Of a DNA stretch of 64,000 nt, positions 1 through 9,301 are shown piece by piece. Under the pieces are notes generated by a model that was given only the letters and a program-made list of their open reading frames with translations, made no database searches and had not been told where the DNA came from. The stretch lies in assembly GCA_017745175.1 (NCBI GenBank), contig JAGHZY010000005.1, positions 1-64,000 on the forward strand. Direction: 5' to 3'. Every line of letters starts with the position of its first letter. Positions within the stretch are counted from its first letter, which is position 1. Both the position numbers and the translations under genes were made by a program. The stretch is from Sphingopyxis sp. (GTDB lineage Bacteria; Pseudomonadota; Alphaproteobacteria; Sphingomonadales; Sphingomonadaceae).

Positions 1-1
1 G

Positions 2-1927
2 CACAGTGTCTTCCTCTATCATGCGATCCCCGCCGGGCTCGACATGGCGATCGTCAACGCGGGCCAACTCGACGTTTACGACACGATCGATCCCGAACTG
101 CGGGGTGCGTGCGAGGACGTCATCCTCAATCGCAAGGTGGAAGGCGAGGCGGAATCGCCGACCGAACGGCTGATCGCGCTCGCCGAGCGCTACAAGGGTA
201 CCAGCGCTGCACAGGAAAAGGCGGCCGAGGAGTGGCGCGGCTGGGAGGTGCGCAAGCGGCTCGAACATGCGCTGGTCAAGGGCATCGATGCCTATATCGT
301 CGACGATACCGAGGAAATGCGCCTTGCGTTGCCGCGCCCGATCGAGGTGATCGAAGGCCCGCTGATGGACGGGATGAACGTCGTCGGCGACCTGTTCGGG
401 TCGGGCAAGATGTTCCTGCCGCAGGTGGTGAAATCGGCGCGCGTGATGAAAAAGGCGGTTGCGCATCTGCTGCCCTTCATCGAGGCGGCGAAGGAGCCCG
501 GCGCGAAAGGCAAGGGCAAGGTCGTGATGGCGACCGTCAAGGGCGATGTTCACGACATTGGCAAGAATATCGTCGGCGTCGTGCTCCAGTGCAACGGCTT
601 CGAGATCGTCGACCTCGGCGTGATGGTGCCGTGGAGCAAGATCCTCGACGCCGCGAACGAGAATGACGCCGACATGATCGGCCTTTCGGGCCTGATCACC
701 CCGTCGCTCGACGAGATGGTCACGGTCGCCGAGGAGATGCAGCGCGCCGGCATGACGATGCCGCTGCTGATCGGCGGCGCGACGACGTCGAAGGTCCACA
801 CCGCGCTGCGCATCGATCCGGCGTACAAGGGGCCGGTGCTCCACGTCCTCGACGCGAGCCGCGCGGTCGGCGTCGCGACGGCGCTGGTCAGCGACACCGG
901 GCGCGACGCCTATGTCCAGGGCTATAAGGACGATTATGAGCATGTCCGCGACGTGCGCGCGGGCAAGGGGCAGAGCGTGCTGCATACGCTCGAAGAGGCG
1001 CGCGCCAATTTTTACGACGCCTATCTCAGCGACAAGCCGGCGCCGCCGCTGCAGCCCGGGCTGCACCGCTTCGACGACTGGTCGCTCGAAGATTTGCGCG
1101 AATGCATCGACTGGACGCCCTTTTTCCGCGCGTGGGAACTGCATGGCACGTACCCGTCGATCCTTGAGGATGAGGTTGTCGGCGAAACGGCGGTGGCGCT
1201 GAAAGCCGATGCCGATGCGATGCTCGACAGGCTGATCGCCGAAAAATGGCTGACCGCGCGCGGCGTCTGCGCCTTCTGGCCGTGCGCGCGCGACGGCGAC
1301 AGCGTCACCATTCACCTCGCCGACGAGGAGCGGCACGTGACGCTCCCCTTCCTGCGTCAGCAGATCAAGAAAAGCCGCGACCGCGCCAATATGTGCCTCG
1401 CCGACTTCATCGACCCCGCGGGCGACTGGATGGGTGGCTTCGCGGTCGGCATTCACGGCATCGAGCCGCATTCGGAACGCTTCCGCGCCGACAAGGACGA
1501 TTATTCGGACATCCTGCTGAAGGCGCTCGCCGACCGCTTTGCCGAGGCGTTCGCCGAGCGGCTGCACCAGCATGTCCGCACCACGCTGTGGGGTTATGCG
1601 CCCGGCGAGCAGCTCACCAACGAAGCACTGATCAAGGAGGAATATCGCGGCATCCGTCCGGCGCCGGGCTACCCCGCCTGTCCCGATCACAGCCTGAAAC
1701 CGATCCTCTTCGACCTGCTCGCGGCGGGCGATAATGCCGGGCTGGTGCTGACCGAAAGCTTCGCGATGCTGCCGACCGCGGCGGTCAGCGGCTTCTATTT
1801 CGGGCATCCCGAAAGCCAGTATTTCGGCGTCGCGCGGATCGGGAGCGACCAGCTTGAGGATTATGCCGCGCGGCGCGGCGTCGACCTCGAAACCGCGACG
1901 CGCTGGCTGCGGCCGAACCTTGATTAA
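2..1927 (+). CDS. metH: Methionine synthase, C-terminal part (5' end outside window)
   Basis: Cobalamin-dependent methionine synthase transfers a methyl group from methyl-tetrahydrofolate to homocysteine through B12. The reading frame is open to the first base: the codons before the ATG at 44 read [14 protein letters not shown], typical of the end of the pterin-binding domain, so that ATG is internal. The B12-binding domain follows, with the DxHxxG cobalt-ligand motif (GDVHDIGKN, 541-567) and the SGLITPS and GGATTS loops. The C-terminal AdoMet-binding activation domain has [13 protein letters not shown] near 1660. Many sphingomonads split metH, with the homocysteine domain in a separate upstream gene; that cannot be checked here. 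The family assignment is certain. Confidence 0.95.
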   Translation, partial: HSVFLYHAIPAGLDMAIVNAGQLDVYDTIDPELRGACEDVILNRKVEGEAESPTERLIALAERYKGTSAAQEKAAEEWRGWEVRKRLEHALVKGIDAYIVDDTEEMRLALPRPIEVIEGPLMDGMNVVGDLFGSGKMFLPQVVKSARVMKKAVAHLLPFIEAAKEPGAKGKGKVVMATVKGDVHDIGKNIVGVVLQCNGFEIVDLGVMVPWSKILDAANENDADMIGLSGLITPSLDEMVTVAEEMQRAGMTMPLLIGGATTSKVHTALRIDPAYKGPVLHVLDASRAVGVATALVSDTGRDAYVQGYKDDYEHVRDVRAGKGQSVLHTLEEARANFYDAYLSDKPAPPLQPGLHRFDDWSLEDLRECIDWTPFFRAWELHGTYPSILEDEVVGETAVALKADADAMLDRLIAEKWLTARGVCAFWPCARDGDSVTIHLADEERHVTLPFLRQQIKKSRDRANMCLADFIDPAGDWMGGFAVGIHGIEPHSERFRADKDDYSDILLKALADRFAEAFAERLHQHVRTTLWGYAPGEQLTNEALIKEEYRGIRPAPGYPACPDHSLKPILFDLLAAGDNAGLVLTESFAMLPTAAVSGFYFGHPESQYFGVARIGSDQLEDYAARRGVDLETATRWLRPNLD

Positions 1928-2020
1928 CCGCTATCCGCGCGCCTGTCCGATATGGGGACAGGCGAGGGGTTAACCAGCTTCGCGCGCGACCGGGCGCCTG
2001 AAAGCGGCTATGGCGCAACG

Positions 2021-2980
2021 ATGCTCCAGTCGATCCTTCGTCGGCCTCTGTCGCCGCTGCTCGCCCTTCCCCTGCTCTTCGCGCCCGTCGCGCTGCCCGC
2101 GCAGACCGGCGGCGCCCCTTATAGCGTCGATGGCCGCGGCTTCGAGCGGCTGCAGGACGCCGTCGACGCGATCGGCGAGGGCGAGGGGACCATCCGCGTC
2201 GCCCCCGGCTATCATCGCGACTGCGCGGTGCAGACCACCGGCCGCATCGCCTTCGTCGCCGCCGAGCCCGGCCGTGCGATCTTCGACGGCGTCACCTGCG
2301 AGGGCAAGGCGACGCTGGTGCTGCGCGGCAACGGCGCGAAGGTCGACGGCATCGTGTTTCAGAATCTGCGCGTGCCCGACGGCAACGGCGCGGGCATCCG
2401 CCTCGAACGCAGCGATCTCGAGATTGTGAACAGCATGTTCCGCAACAGCGAGGAGGGCATCCTGACGGGCGACGATGCCGCGGCGACGCTGACGATCACC
2501 CGCTCGACCTTCTCGCGCCTCGGCCGCTGCGACCGCGGCCTCAGCTGCGCGCATAGCGTCTATACCGGCGCCTATGGCCGCGTGATCGTGACGAACACGC
2601 GCTTCGAAAAGGGCAGCGGCGGCCATTATCTCAAAACCCGCTCGCCGCGTGTCGAAATCCGCGACAACAGCTTCGACGATACGCAGGGCACAACGACCAA
2701 CTATCTGATCGACCTGCCCGCCGGTTCGACCGGGCGGATCGCAAGCAATCTGATGATCCAGGGGCGCGACAAGGAAAATTACGGGGCGCTGATCGCGATC
2801 GCCGCCGAGGCGCGCGACAATCCGTCGCGCGGGCTGGTCATCGAGGGCAATCGCGCGAGCGTCCCGCAAGGCACCGGCCGCAAGACGATCTTCGTCGCCG
2901 ACTGGAGCGGCGAGGCGCTCGCGATCGGGCCGAACGAACTGGGCCCGGGGCTGACGCGCTTCGAGAAGATTTCGGGCTAG
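2021..2980 (+). CDS. Secreted right-handed parallel beta-helix protein
   Basis: 319 residues. The start at 2021 was chosen over an in-frame ATG at 1952 because it puts a clean signal peptide first (basic LRR, a Leu/Pro/Ala-rich core, cleavage after LPAQ). The mature protein has short beta-strand repeats rich in Gly, Asp and Asn (FQNLRV, NSMFRNS, NTRFEKG, DNSFDDT), typical of pectate-lyase-like beta-helix folds, plus a few Cys that may form disulfides. No catalytic signature of a named lyase family is recognisable. Likely periplasmic or extracellular, possibly carbohydrate-active. It follows metH by about 90 bp on the same strand without obvious functional linkage. The substrate is unknown. 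Confidence 0.75.
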   Translation: MLQSILRRPLSPLLALPLLFAPVALPAQTGGAPYSVDGRGFERLQDAVDAIGEGEGTIRVAPGYHRDCAVQTTGRIAFVAAEPGRAIFDGVTCEGKATLVLRGNGAKVDGIVFQNLRVPDGNGAGIRLERSDLEIVNSMFRNSEEGILTGDDAAATLTITRSTFSRLGRCDRGLSCAHSVYTGAYGRVIVTNTRFEKGSGGHYLKTRSPRVEIRDNSFDDTQGTTTNYLIDLPAGSTGRIASNLMIQGRDKENYGALIAIAAEARDNPSRGLVIEGNRASVPQGTGRKTIFVADWSGEALAIGPNELGPGLTRFEKISG

Positions 2981-2990
2981 AGTCCTGACC

Positions 2991-3497
2991 CTAGGCTTCG
3001 CCGCGCGTCTCGATGAGCGAGGCGGCGAGCGCTTCGGCGGGCGTCTTGCCGCCCCACAGCACGAACTGGAACACCGGGTAAAAGCGTTCGCATTCGTCGA
3101 TCGCGCTTTCGATCAGCGTTTCGGCGAGCTCGAGCGGCAGCGAGCCGTCGGCGCCGACGAGCATCCCGTGGCGGAACAGGATCGTCCCGCTGTTCGACCA
3201 GAGCTCGAAATGGCCCAGCCAGAGCTGCTCGTTGATCATCGCGAGCGCTTCGTGCGCGACCGCGCGCTTGTCCTCGACGACGCGAATGTCGGGGAAGGCG
3301 AGAAGCTGGATCACCCCGTCGTCGGGGCGCCACACCGCGCGCAGCTCATAGGTCGTCCAGCTGCCTTGCGCGGTCGCGACGATCTCGTCCTCGCCGACCA
3401 TCTCGTGCGGCCAGTCGTGCGCGGCGAAATAGGACGCCAGCATCTCCATCGGTGCTGCTTCCTGGCCGTCATCGTCGTCGTAGATATCGTCACTCAT
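2991..3497 (-). CDS. YbjN domain-containing protein
   Basis: 168 residues, acidic and cytoplasmic. The N-terminus is strongly acidic (DDIYDDDDGQE), followed by a compact YbjN/CesT-like chaperone fold with typical motifs (LRAVWRPDDGVIQLLAFPD, FELWSNSGTILFRHGM). YbjN proteins resemble type III secretion chaperones and have been linked to stress and motility regulation, but their biochemical role is unsettled. It is convergent with the beta-helix gene (10-bp gap). In sphingomonads this family often sits beside ubiK/BMFP genes, as here. The ATG at 3497 is the only sensible start. Confidence 0.85.
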   Translation of the reverse strand: MSDDIYDDDDGQEAAPMEMLASYFAAHDWPHEMVGEDEIVATAQGSWTTYELRAVWRPDDGVIQLLAFPDIRVVEDKRAVAHEALAMINEQLWLGHFELWSNSGTILFRHGMLVGADGSLPLELAETLIESAIDECERFYPVFQFVLWGGKTPAEALAASLIETRGEA

Positions 3498-3547
3498 GCG
3501 CGCGCCTTTAGCGGGTTCTGCTCATGCTGGCGAGTCCGGCAAACGCC

Positions 3548-3685
3548 GTCGCTCCCGCGAAGGCGGGGGGCGAAAGAGGCGCAGCGCAATGCTGCTGACG
3601 GCCAGTTAAGGGTTGGATATGCCCCCGGCATATCCAAGGGTTGTCCGGGGGACAACCCGACCCTTCACTCCTTCGCGGGGGCGAC
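3548..3685. repeat. Nested inverted-repeat element with terminal repeats and two internal hairpins
   Basis: A 138-bp non-coding element between ybjN and ubiK. Outer 16-bp ends (3548-3563 and 3670-3685) are inverted copies with one mismatch: gtcgctcccgcgaagg versus ccttcgcgggggcgac. Inside are two perfect hairpins: an 11-bp stem ttggatatgcc with loop ccc (3613-3637), and a 9-bp stem gggttgtcc with loop ggg (3638-3658). AAGGG (3608-3612) can also pair with CCCTT (3661-3665), closing a three-way junction around both. The ends look like the CCCGCGAAGGCGGG-type intergenic repeats of sphingomonads, so a dispersed REP/MITE-like element is likely. The hairpins may also end transcription between the two genes. 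Confidence 0.75.
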
Positions 3686-3690
3686 GCGCA

Positions 3691-4035
3691 TTACTTTGCC
3701 TTCGGCTTCGCCGTGGTTTTGGCGGCAGGCTTGGCAGTGGCCGTCTTCGAGGCAGCCGGCTTCGTTGCGGCCGCCTTGGGAGCCGCGGCGGGCTTCGCCG
3801 CGCCCTCGAGCTTGTCGAGCCGCGCTTTCAGCGCTTCGGCCTCGGCGCGCGCGGTGGCGGCCATCTGTTTCACCGCCTCGAATTCCTCGCGGCTGACGAA
3901 ATCCATGCGACCGACCCATTCCCTGGCGCGGTCGCGCATCGCGGTCTCGGCTTCGCGGCCGGCGCCCGCAACGGTACCGGCAATGCCGTTCACCATCTTG
4001 GCGAGGTCGTCGAAAAAGCGGTTTTCGCTCTGCAT
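3691..4035 (-). CDS. ubiK: UbiK/BMFP-family ubiquinone biosynthesis accessory protein
   Basis: 114 residues. The N-terminal half (MQSENRFFDDLAKMVNGIAG, then AGREAE, RDRAREWVGRMDFVSREEFE) matches the BMFP/YqiC (UbiK) family. UbiK is a small coiled-coil accessory factor that helps the Ubi complex with lipid intermediates. The coiled coil runs to about residue 80 and is followed by a low-complexity Ala/Lys/Pro tail, common in alphaproteobacterial members. The start at 4035 is set by homology; the frame stays open upstream but without family resemblance. Next on the same strand upstream is tspO. Confidence 0.85.
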   Translation of the reverse strand: MQSENRFFDDLAKMVNGIAGTVAGAGREAETAMRDRAREWVGRMDFVSREEFEAVKQMAATARAEAEALKARLDKLEGAAKPAAAPKAAATKPAASKTATAKPAAKTTAKPKAK

Positions 4036-4085
4036 GTCTGATGTTCCTTCGTAGGGGGCTTGCCCCCGGATTGTCCCTTGCGCCT

Positions 4086-4637
4086 TCACCTTATCTGGGT
4101 GCTGGCGGCGGCGGGGACAAGGGTTTCGGCGTCGGGATTGCGCTGATCGATCTGGAAATTGAGGACCGCGGCGAAGGCCAGCCACGCCATATAGGGGGCG
4201 AGCAGCCATGCCGCGGCCTTGCGGATCGGCGCAAAGGCGAAGGCGGTGGCAACGGTCACCATCAGGGTGAAGATGATCAGATAGAGCGCGGTCGTGATCT
4301 GATGCTGACCGAAGAAGAGCGGCGGCCAGGCGAAATTGGCGATGAGCTGGACGAAAAAGAGCAGCAGCGCAAAACCGCGCCCCTTGGCACCGCGCGCATG
4401 CAGGATCATCGCGAGCGACAGGCCGAGGCAGATGTAGAGGATCGGCCAGACGGTGGCGAAGACCCAGCCCGGCGGCGTGATCGGCGGCAGGTCGAGCGCC
4501 GCGAACCAGCGATTGCCGTAACCGCTGTTCGAAAGCGCACCCATCAGGCTGCCGATCAGGACGATCGCCGGCACGGTGACGAGCGCCCATCGCAGATAGG
4601 ACATGCGAAGCTGGCCCGGCGTTGCGATTTCGGTCAT
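4086..4637 (-). CDS. tspO: TspO/MBR family tryptophan-rich sensory protein
   Basis: 183 residues. A five-transmembrane-helix TspO/peripheral benzodiazepine receptor homologue that binds porphyrins and can affect tetrapyrrole-dependent regulation in alphaproteobacteria. Seen: WFAALDLPPITPPGWVFATVWPILYICLG in helices 1-2 (W-x-x-L-x-x-P-x-x-x-P-P-x-x-x-F-x-x-V-W-P), NFAWPPLFFG, and LLAPYMAWLAFAAVLNFQI at the end. The start is the ATG at 4637, since an ATG 18 bp upstream overlaps the likely GGGGGA ribosome site. It is in the ubiK-tspO-tlyA-dsbD leftward run but separated by about 60 bp from tlyA. Confidence 0.92.
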   Translation of the reverse strand: MTEIATPGQLRMSYLRWALVTVPAIVLIGSLMGALSNSGYGNRWFAALDLPPITPPGWVFATVWPILYICLGLSLAMILHARGAKGRGFALLLFFVQLIANFAWPPLFFGQHQITTALYLIIFTLMVTVATAFAFAPIRKAAAWLLAPYMAWLAFAAVLNFQIDQRNPDAETLVPAAASTQIR

Positions 4638-4698
4638 GTCCGCATTATCCCCCACACGCGAATCCGTTGCATTTGTGTCGCGATTGTGCGGCGCAGCG

Positions 4699-5439
4699 TC
4701 AAGCGGGACGATTCACCGCCGCGATCAGAAATTCGACATTGCCTTCGGGCCCGGTAATCGGGCTTTCGACGAGGTCGACGACGTCCCATCCCTCGCCGCT
4801 CAGCCAGTCGCGCACCTGTTCGCAGACGCGCGCATGGACCGCGGCGTCGCGCACGACGCCCTTCTTGCCGACCTCGTGGCGTTCGGCCTCGAACTGCGGC
4901 TTGATCAGCGCCACCATGCGCGCGCCCGGTTTCGCGAAGCCCATCGGCACCGGCAGCACCTTCGACAGCGCGATGAAGCTCGCGTCGCAGACGATCAGAT
5001 CGACGGATTCGGGAATATGCTGCGCGGTCAGGATTCGTGCGCTCGTCTGTTCGTGGACGATGACGCGCGCGTCCTGACGGAGCTTCCATGCGAGCTGGTT
5101 GGTGCCCGAATCGACCGCGTAGACGCGCACCGCGCCGCGCCCCAAAAGCACGTCGGTGAAGCCGCCCGTCGACGATCCGACGTCGATCGCGACCGCGCCC
5201 GTCACGTCCCAGTCCAGATGCGTGAGCGCGTGGTCGAGCTTGATGCCGCCGCGCGACACCCATGGATGGTCGCGGCCCTTGAGGCTCACTTCGGCGTCCT
5301 CGGCGAGCTGCTGTCCCGCCTTGTCGATCTTGCGGTCGCCCACGAAGGCGAGCCCGGCAAGGATCAGCGCCTGCGCGCGCGTCCGGCTTTCGGCGAGGCC
5401 GCGGTCGACGAGCAGCTGGTCGGCGCGTTGCTTCGCCAT
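4699..5439 (-). CDS. tlyA: TlyA family rRNA 2'-O-methyltransferase
   Basis: 246 residues. An N-terminal S4 RNA-binding domain (MAKQRADQLLVDRGLAESRT...) precedes an FtsJ-like AdoMet methyltransferase domain with motif I DVGSSTGGFTDVLL, VYAVDSGTNQLAWKL, and the catalytic-region strand DLIVCDASFIALSKVLP. TlyA proteins methylate ribose in 16S/23S rRNA and were earlier described as hemolysins. The ATG at 5439 overlaps the dsbD stop codon by one base (TGATG), so the two genes are translationally coupled. Confidence 0.93.
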   Translation of the reverse strand: MAKQRADQLLVDRGLAESRTRAQALILAGLAFVGDRKIDKAGQQLAEDAEVSLKGRDHPWVSRGGIKLDHALTHLDWDVTGAVAIDVGSSTGGFTDVLLGRGAVRVYAVDSGTNQLAWKLRQDARVIVHEQTSARILTAQHIPESVDLIVCDASFIALSKVLPVPMGFAKPGARMVALIKPQFEAERHEVGKKGVVRDAAVHARVCEQVRDWLSGEGWDVVDLVESPITGPEGNVEFLIAAVNRPA

Positions 5440-7511
5440 CAGGGCTTCGCCTTGTCGGCGAGCAGGCCCGGGGTCAGGATCTGCGGCAGGATTTCGGGCT
5501 TGGCGGCGCCCGGCGCGTACCAGAGATAGAGTGGCACGCTGTTGCGCCCATGTTCGGCGAGCGTGCGCGTGATCACCGGATCGCCGTTCGTCCAGTCGCC
5601 GACGAGCGTGACGACGCCCGCCTTGTCGAAAGCCTTCTGTACCGCCTCGCGCTCGATCGCGCCGGCCTCGTTCGCCTTGCACGACAGGCACCAGTCGGCG
5701 GTGAAATAGACGAAGACCGGCTTGCCGGTGGCGCGCGCCCTGGCGAGTGCATCGGGGGAGAAGGGTTTGCCGGTCGACGCTGCTACCGGCCGGTCGTTAA
5801 AATCGTGCGATGTCAATTGCGGTATCGATCCGGCCAAGGCCGCTACGAGTATGAGGGCGGCAAATATCGGAAGACGCTTGCTCGGCTTGCCGCGCTGGCG
5901 TTCGCCATAGGCGCTGAGCAACAGCCCGGTCATCGAAGCCACAGTGAAGGGGTAAGCAACGGAACTCCCGCTAAGTTGGCGGTCCAGAAGCCAGAACAGG
6001 GCGAGCACCGTCAGGCCCATCGGCAATGCCATCCATTTGCGGAATGTAACCATCCACAGCCCCGGCTTTGGTAAGCGATTGCGAAGTGCCGGGATGAAGC
6101 CGATCGCGAGGAAGGGCAGCGCAAGGCCCAACCCGAGGCCGCCGAAGATCGGCAGCGCCGCCCAGGCCGGAAGGACCAGCGTCGCACCAAGTGCCGCGCC
6201 GAGTAACGGGCCGCTGCACGGCGTCGCCACGAAAGCGGCGAGCGCGCCCGTCCAGAAGCCGCCTGCCATACCTGCCTTGTCCGTCAGCGCTTGGCCGCCA
6301 CCGAACGACGGCAGTTCATAGGTACCCAGCAGGTTCAGGGTGATCGCGATCGCGAGAAGCAGCAGCAGCAATACGCTGAGCGGGTGCTGGAGTTGAAAAG
6401 CCCAGCCGATCTGTTCGCCCGCAGCCCGCAGTGCGAGCAGGATGCCGCCCAGCGCCAGCGAGACGAGCACGGCCCCAGCCGTATAAGCGACCGCCTCGAC
6501 CTTCGCCTCCCGCGCATCGCCGCCCGAGCGCGCGAGGCTCAGCGCCTTGAGGCTGAGGATCGGGAAGACGCAGGGCATCAGGTTGAGGATCAGCCCGCCG
6601 AGGATCGCGCCGCCGAGCGCGGTCCAGAACAACGCCATGTCGATGCCGCCGCCGGCACCCGCGATCGTTTCGCCCGCCGCGGGAACGGTGCCGGGTTCGA
6701 GCCGCAGCGACAGCCCGCGCCCGCCGCCGAGCTTCAGCAGCGCCGCGACCGTTCCGGCCCGGTCGCCCTTGGCGCGCGTTTCGACGATGATGAAATCGCC
6801 GTTCCGGCTGAAGTGCTGGGGAGCGGGATAGTCGACGACATCCTGCGTCTCGACGAACAGGTGCGGCGCGTCGATCGCCGTGCTCGCGGGAAGCGGGATT
6901 GCGAAGCGCACCGTGTTGCCGCGCCGCTCCCATGTTCCGTGGCGGTCGAGCGGCTGCGGGAGCAGCGCGCGCCAGCCGTCGAAGCGCGCGCGCCCGGCGG
7001 GGGCGACCTTGCCGTCACCGGCCTTCAGCGCGACCGAGATCACCGCCTTTTCGGGCACGCAGACCTTGTCGGTACAGGCGAGCCAGTTCGCGACGCCCGA
7101 CAGCGTCAGATCGGTGCCGGGCGCGATGGCCTTGTCGACCTGCGCATCGGCGAGCAGCGCATAGGGGTGCTCGTAGACATGGTTCATCATGCCGAAGAGG
7201 ATCAGCGCGTCGGGAACCGGATAGCGGAAGGGTGCGATCGTGACGCCTTCGGGCGCGTTCCATTCGACCGACAGGCCGAAGCCCGCGTCGCCGCCATTGG
7301 CCCAATAGCCGTGCCACGTCTTCTCGGGGGTCATGGTGAGCGCGAGGGTCGTGCCGCCCCCGGGGGCGGGCGCCGCCGACTCGGCAACGAGTCTGGGCTG
7401 GATATGCGTCGATTGTGCGTGCGCGGGGCTGAAAAGGAGCAGCGTACAGGCCATGACGGCCAGAAGCGCGCGTGTCACGCGTGTCACAAAAGCCTCACTT
7501 GCCAAATTCAT
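5439..7511 (-). CDS. dsbD: Thiol:disulfide interchange protein DsbD-type (protein-disulfide reductase)
   Basis: About 690 residues, inner membrane. It passes electrons from cytoplasmic thioredoxin to periplasmic Dsb or cytochrome-maturation partners. An N-terminal signal peptide ends at PAHAQ. A periplasmic domain with CTDKVC follows, then an eight-helix membrane domain with the two redox Cys motifs (NLMPCVFPILSLK and FVATPCSGPLLGAALG), then a C-terminal thioredoxin domain with CLSC (ADWCLSCKANEA). The start at 7511 gives a signal peptide; the frame remains open upstream but lacks family character and would run into the divergent phosphatase gene. Its stop overlaps the tlyA start. Confidence 0.93.
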   Translation of the reverse strand: MNLASEAFVTRVTRALLAVMACTLLLFSPAHAQSTHIQPRLVAESAAPAPGGGTTLALTMTPEKTWHGYWANGGDAGFGLSVEWNAPEGVTIAPFRYPVPDALILFGMMNHVYEHPYALLADAQVDKAIAPGTDLTLSGVANWLACTDKVCVPEKAVISVALKAGDGKVAPAGRARFDGWRALLPQPLDRHGTWERRGNTVRFAIPLPASTAIDAPHLFVETQDVVDYPAPQHFSRNGDFIIVETRAKGDRAGTVAALLKLGGGRGLSLRLEPGTVPAAGETIAGAGGGIDMALFWTALGGAILGGLILNLMPCVFPILSLKALSLARSGGDAREAKVEAVAYTAGAVLVSLALGGILLALRAAGEQIGWAFQLQHPLSVLLLLLLAIAITLNLLGTYELPSFGGGQALTDKAGMAGGFWTGALAAFVATPCSGPLLGAALGATLVLPAWAALPIFGGLGLGLALPFLAIGFIPALRNRLPKPGLWMVTFRKWMALPMGLTVLALFWLLDRQLSGSSVAYPFTVASMTGLLLSAYGERQRGKPSKRLPIFAALILVAALAGSIPQLTSHDFNDRPVAASTGKPFSPDALARARATGKPVFVYFTADWCLSCKANEAGAIEREAVQKAFDKAGVVTLVGDWTNGDPVITRTLAEHGRNSVPLYLWYAPGAAKPEILPQILTPGLLADKAKP

Positions 7512-7611
7512 GCTCCGCTCGCGGCCGTTTCTTGCTCGAAGGCTTGCCATATAGGCGGCTTTCGTCGAGAGGACAGCCCGCGCTGACACCCCCTGGTTGG
7601 AGAAGCCGTCC

Positions 7612-9282
7612 GTGAAGCTGAAATATCTGTCCACTGCCCTCGCCACCGCGCTTTGCCTTGCCGCCGCGGGAACCGGCCTCGCGCAGGATCCGGCGCCGCC
7701 GGCGCAGAAGGTGACGGCCGCCACGCCCGCGCCGAAGCTCGTCGTGATGATCGCGGTCGACCAGTTTTCCGCCGACCTTTTCGCCGAATATCGCGGCCGC
7801 TTTACCGGCGGCCTTGCGCGGCTCGCGTCGGGCGTCGTCTTTCCGTCGGGCTATCAGGCGCACGGTGCGACCGAAACCTGCCCGGGCCATTCGACGATCC
7901 TGACCGGAAACCATCCGGCGCATACGGGCATCGTCGCCAATAATTATTTCGATCTGTCGGTCGCGCGCGAGGACAAGCGCCTCTATTGCGCCGAGGATGA
8001 AACGGTGCCCGGCACCTCGTCGAAGAGCGGCCAATATGCGCCGTCGGTGAACCATCTGCTCGTCCCGACGCTCGGCGACCTGATGAAGGCGCGCGATCCG
8101 AAGGCGCAGGTCGTTTCGGTGTCGGGCAAGGACCGCTCGGCGATCATGATGGGCGGGCGGCAGGCCGACGAGCTGATGTGGCTCGCGCCCACCGGCCTCA
8201 CCAGCTATCGCGGCGCGACCCTGTCGCCGACCGCGCAGCAGGCGAGTGCGGCGATCGCTGCAGCGATCAACGAGCCGCGTCCCGCGCTGACGCTGCCCGC
8301 CGACTGTGCGACGCACGACATCGCGATCCCGGTCGGCGACAAGGGCGCTACCGTCGGCACCGGCCGGATGGCGCGCGATGCCGGCGACTTCCGCCGCTTC
8401 CAGGCTTCGCCCGAGGCCGATGGCGCGGTGCTCGCGACCGCCGCGGCGCTGCGTCAGGTGCGCAAGATGGGCGAGGGCAGCAGCACCGACCTCCTCATCG
8501 TCGGTCTGTCGGCGACCGACTATGTCGGCCACAGCACCGGCACCGAAGGCAGCGAAATGTGCATCCAGATGGCGGGGCTCGACCGCGAGCTCGGCGATTT
8601 CTTTGCGCGGCTCGATGCGACGGGGATCGACTATGCCGTCGCGCTGACCGCCGATCATGGCGGGCACGATCTGCCCGAACGCAATCGCCAGAATGCCTGG
8701 CCTGACGCGCAGCGTATCGACAAGGCGCTCAATCCCGGCGCGATCGGCAAGGAGGTCGCCGAGAAGCTCGGCCTGCCGCAGCCCATTCTTTATGGCGACG
8801 GCGACGATTATTATTTCGCGAAGACGCTGACCGCGGCGCAGCGCAAGGCCGCGCTCGCCGAGATCCTGCCGCGCCTGCGTGCGCACCCGCAGGTCGAGGC
8901 GGTGGTGACGCGCGACCAGCTCGACGCGCATCCGATCTCGAAGCGTGCGCCCGACACGTGGAGCCTGCTCGACAAGCTGCGCGCCTCCTATAATCCGCAG
9001 CGCTCGGGCGACTTCATCATCGCGCTGAAACCGCGGGTTACACCGATCCCCGAATCGGGCATCGGTTATGTCGCGACGCACGGGTCGGTGTGGGATTATG
9101 ACCGCCGCGTGCCGATCCTCTTCTGGCGCAAGGGGATCGCGGGTTTCGAACAGCCCAATGCGGTGATGACGGTGGATATCATGCCGACGCTGGCGTCGGT
9201 GATCGGCCTGCCGGTCGATGCCGCGAAGATTGACGGCCGCTGCCTCGACCTGTTGTCGGGTCCCGAGAGCAGTTGCCGCTAA
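7612..9282 (+). CDS. PafA/SPAP-type alkaline phosphatase family protein
   Basis: 556 residues, periplasmic. The GTG at 7612 is preferred because GGAG lies 8-9 bp upstream and it starts a good signal peptide (KLKYLSTALATALCLAAAGTGLAQ). The core is the alkaline phosphatase superfamily: VVMIAVDQFSADLF (metal Asp), ATETCPGHSTILTGNHPAHTG with the nucleophilic Thr at residue 89, DLLIVGLSATDYVGH, and ALTADHGGHDLPER with Asp/His metal ligands. Thr instead of Ser is typical of the PafA/SPAP type, zinc enzymes that hydrolyse phosphomonoesters. Some members are not repressed by phosphate. Divergent from dsbD across about 100 bp. Confidence 0.92.
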   Translation: MKLKYLSTALATALCLAAAGTGLAQDPAPPAQKVTAATPAPKLVVMIAVDQFSADLFAEYRGRFTGGLARLASGVVFPSGYQAHGATETCPGHSTILTGNHPAHTGIVANNYFDLSVAREDKRLYCAEDETVPGTSSKSGQYAPSVNHLLVPTLGDLMKARDPKAQVVSVSGKDRSAIMMGGRQADELMWLAPTGLTSYRGATLSPTAQQASAAIAAAINEPRPALTLPADCATHDIAIPVGDKGATVGTGRMARDAGDFRRFQASPEADGAVLATAAALRQVRKMGEGSSTDLLIVGLSATDYVGHSTGTEGSEMCIQMAGLDRELGDFFARLDATGIDYAVALTADHGGHDLPERNRQNAWPDAQRIDKALNPGAIGKEVAEKLGLPQPILYGDGDDYYFAKTLTAAQRKAALAEILPRLRAHPQVEAVVTRDQLDAHPISKRAPDTWSLLDKLRASYNPQRSGDFIIALKPRVTPIPESGIGYVATHGSVWDYDRRVPILFWRKGIAGFEQPNAVMTVDIMPTLASVIGLPVDAAKIDGRCLDLLSGPESSCR

Positions 9283-9301
9283 GGACAGAAAAGAAGGACC
9301 T

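Noticed and set aside
1952..2020. Longer N-terminus for the beta-helix protein
   Set aside because: It would bury the clear signal peptide behind 23 non-conserved residues.
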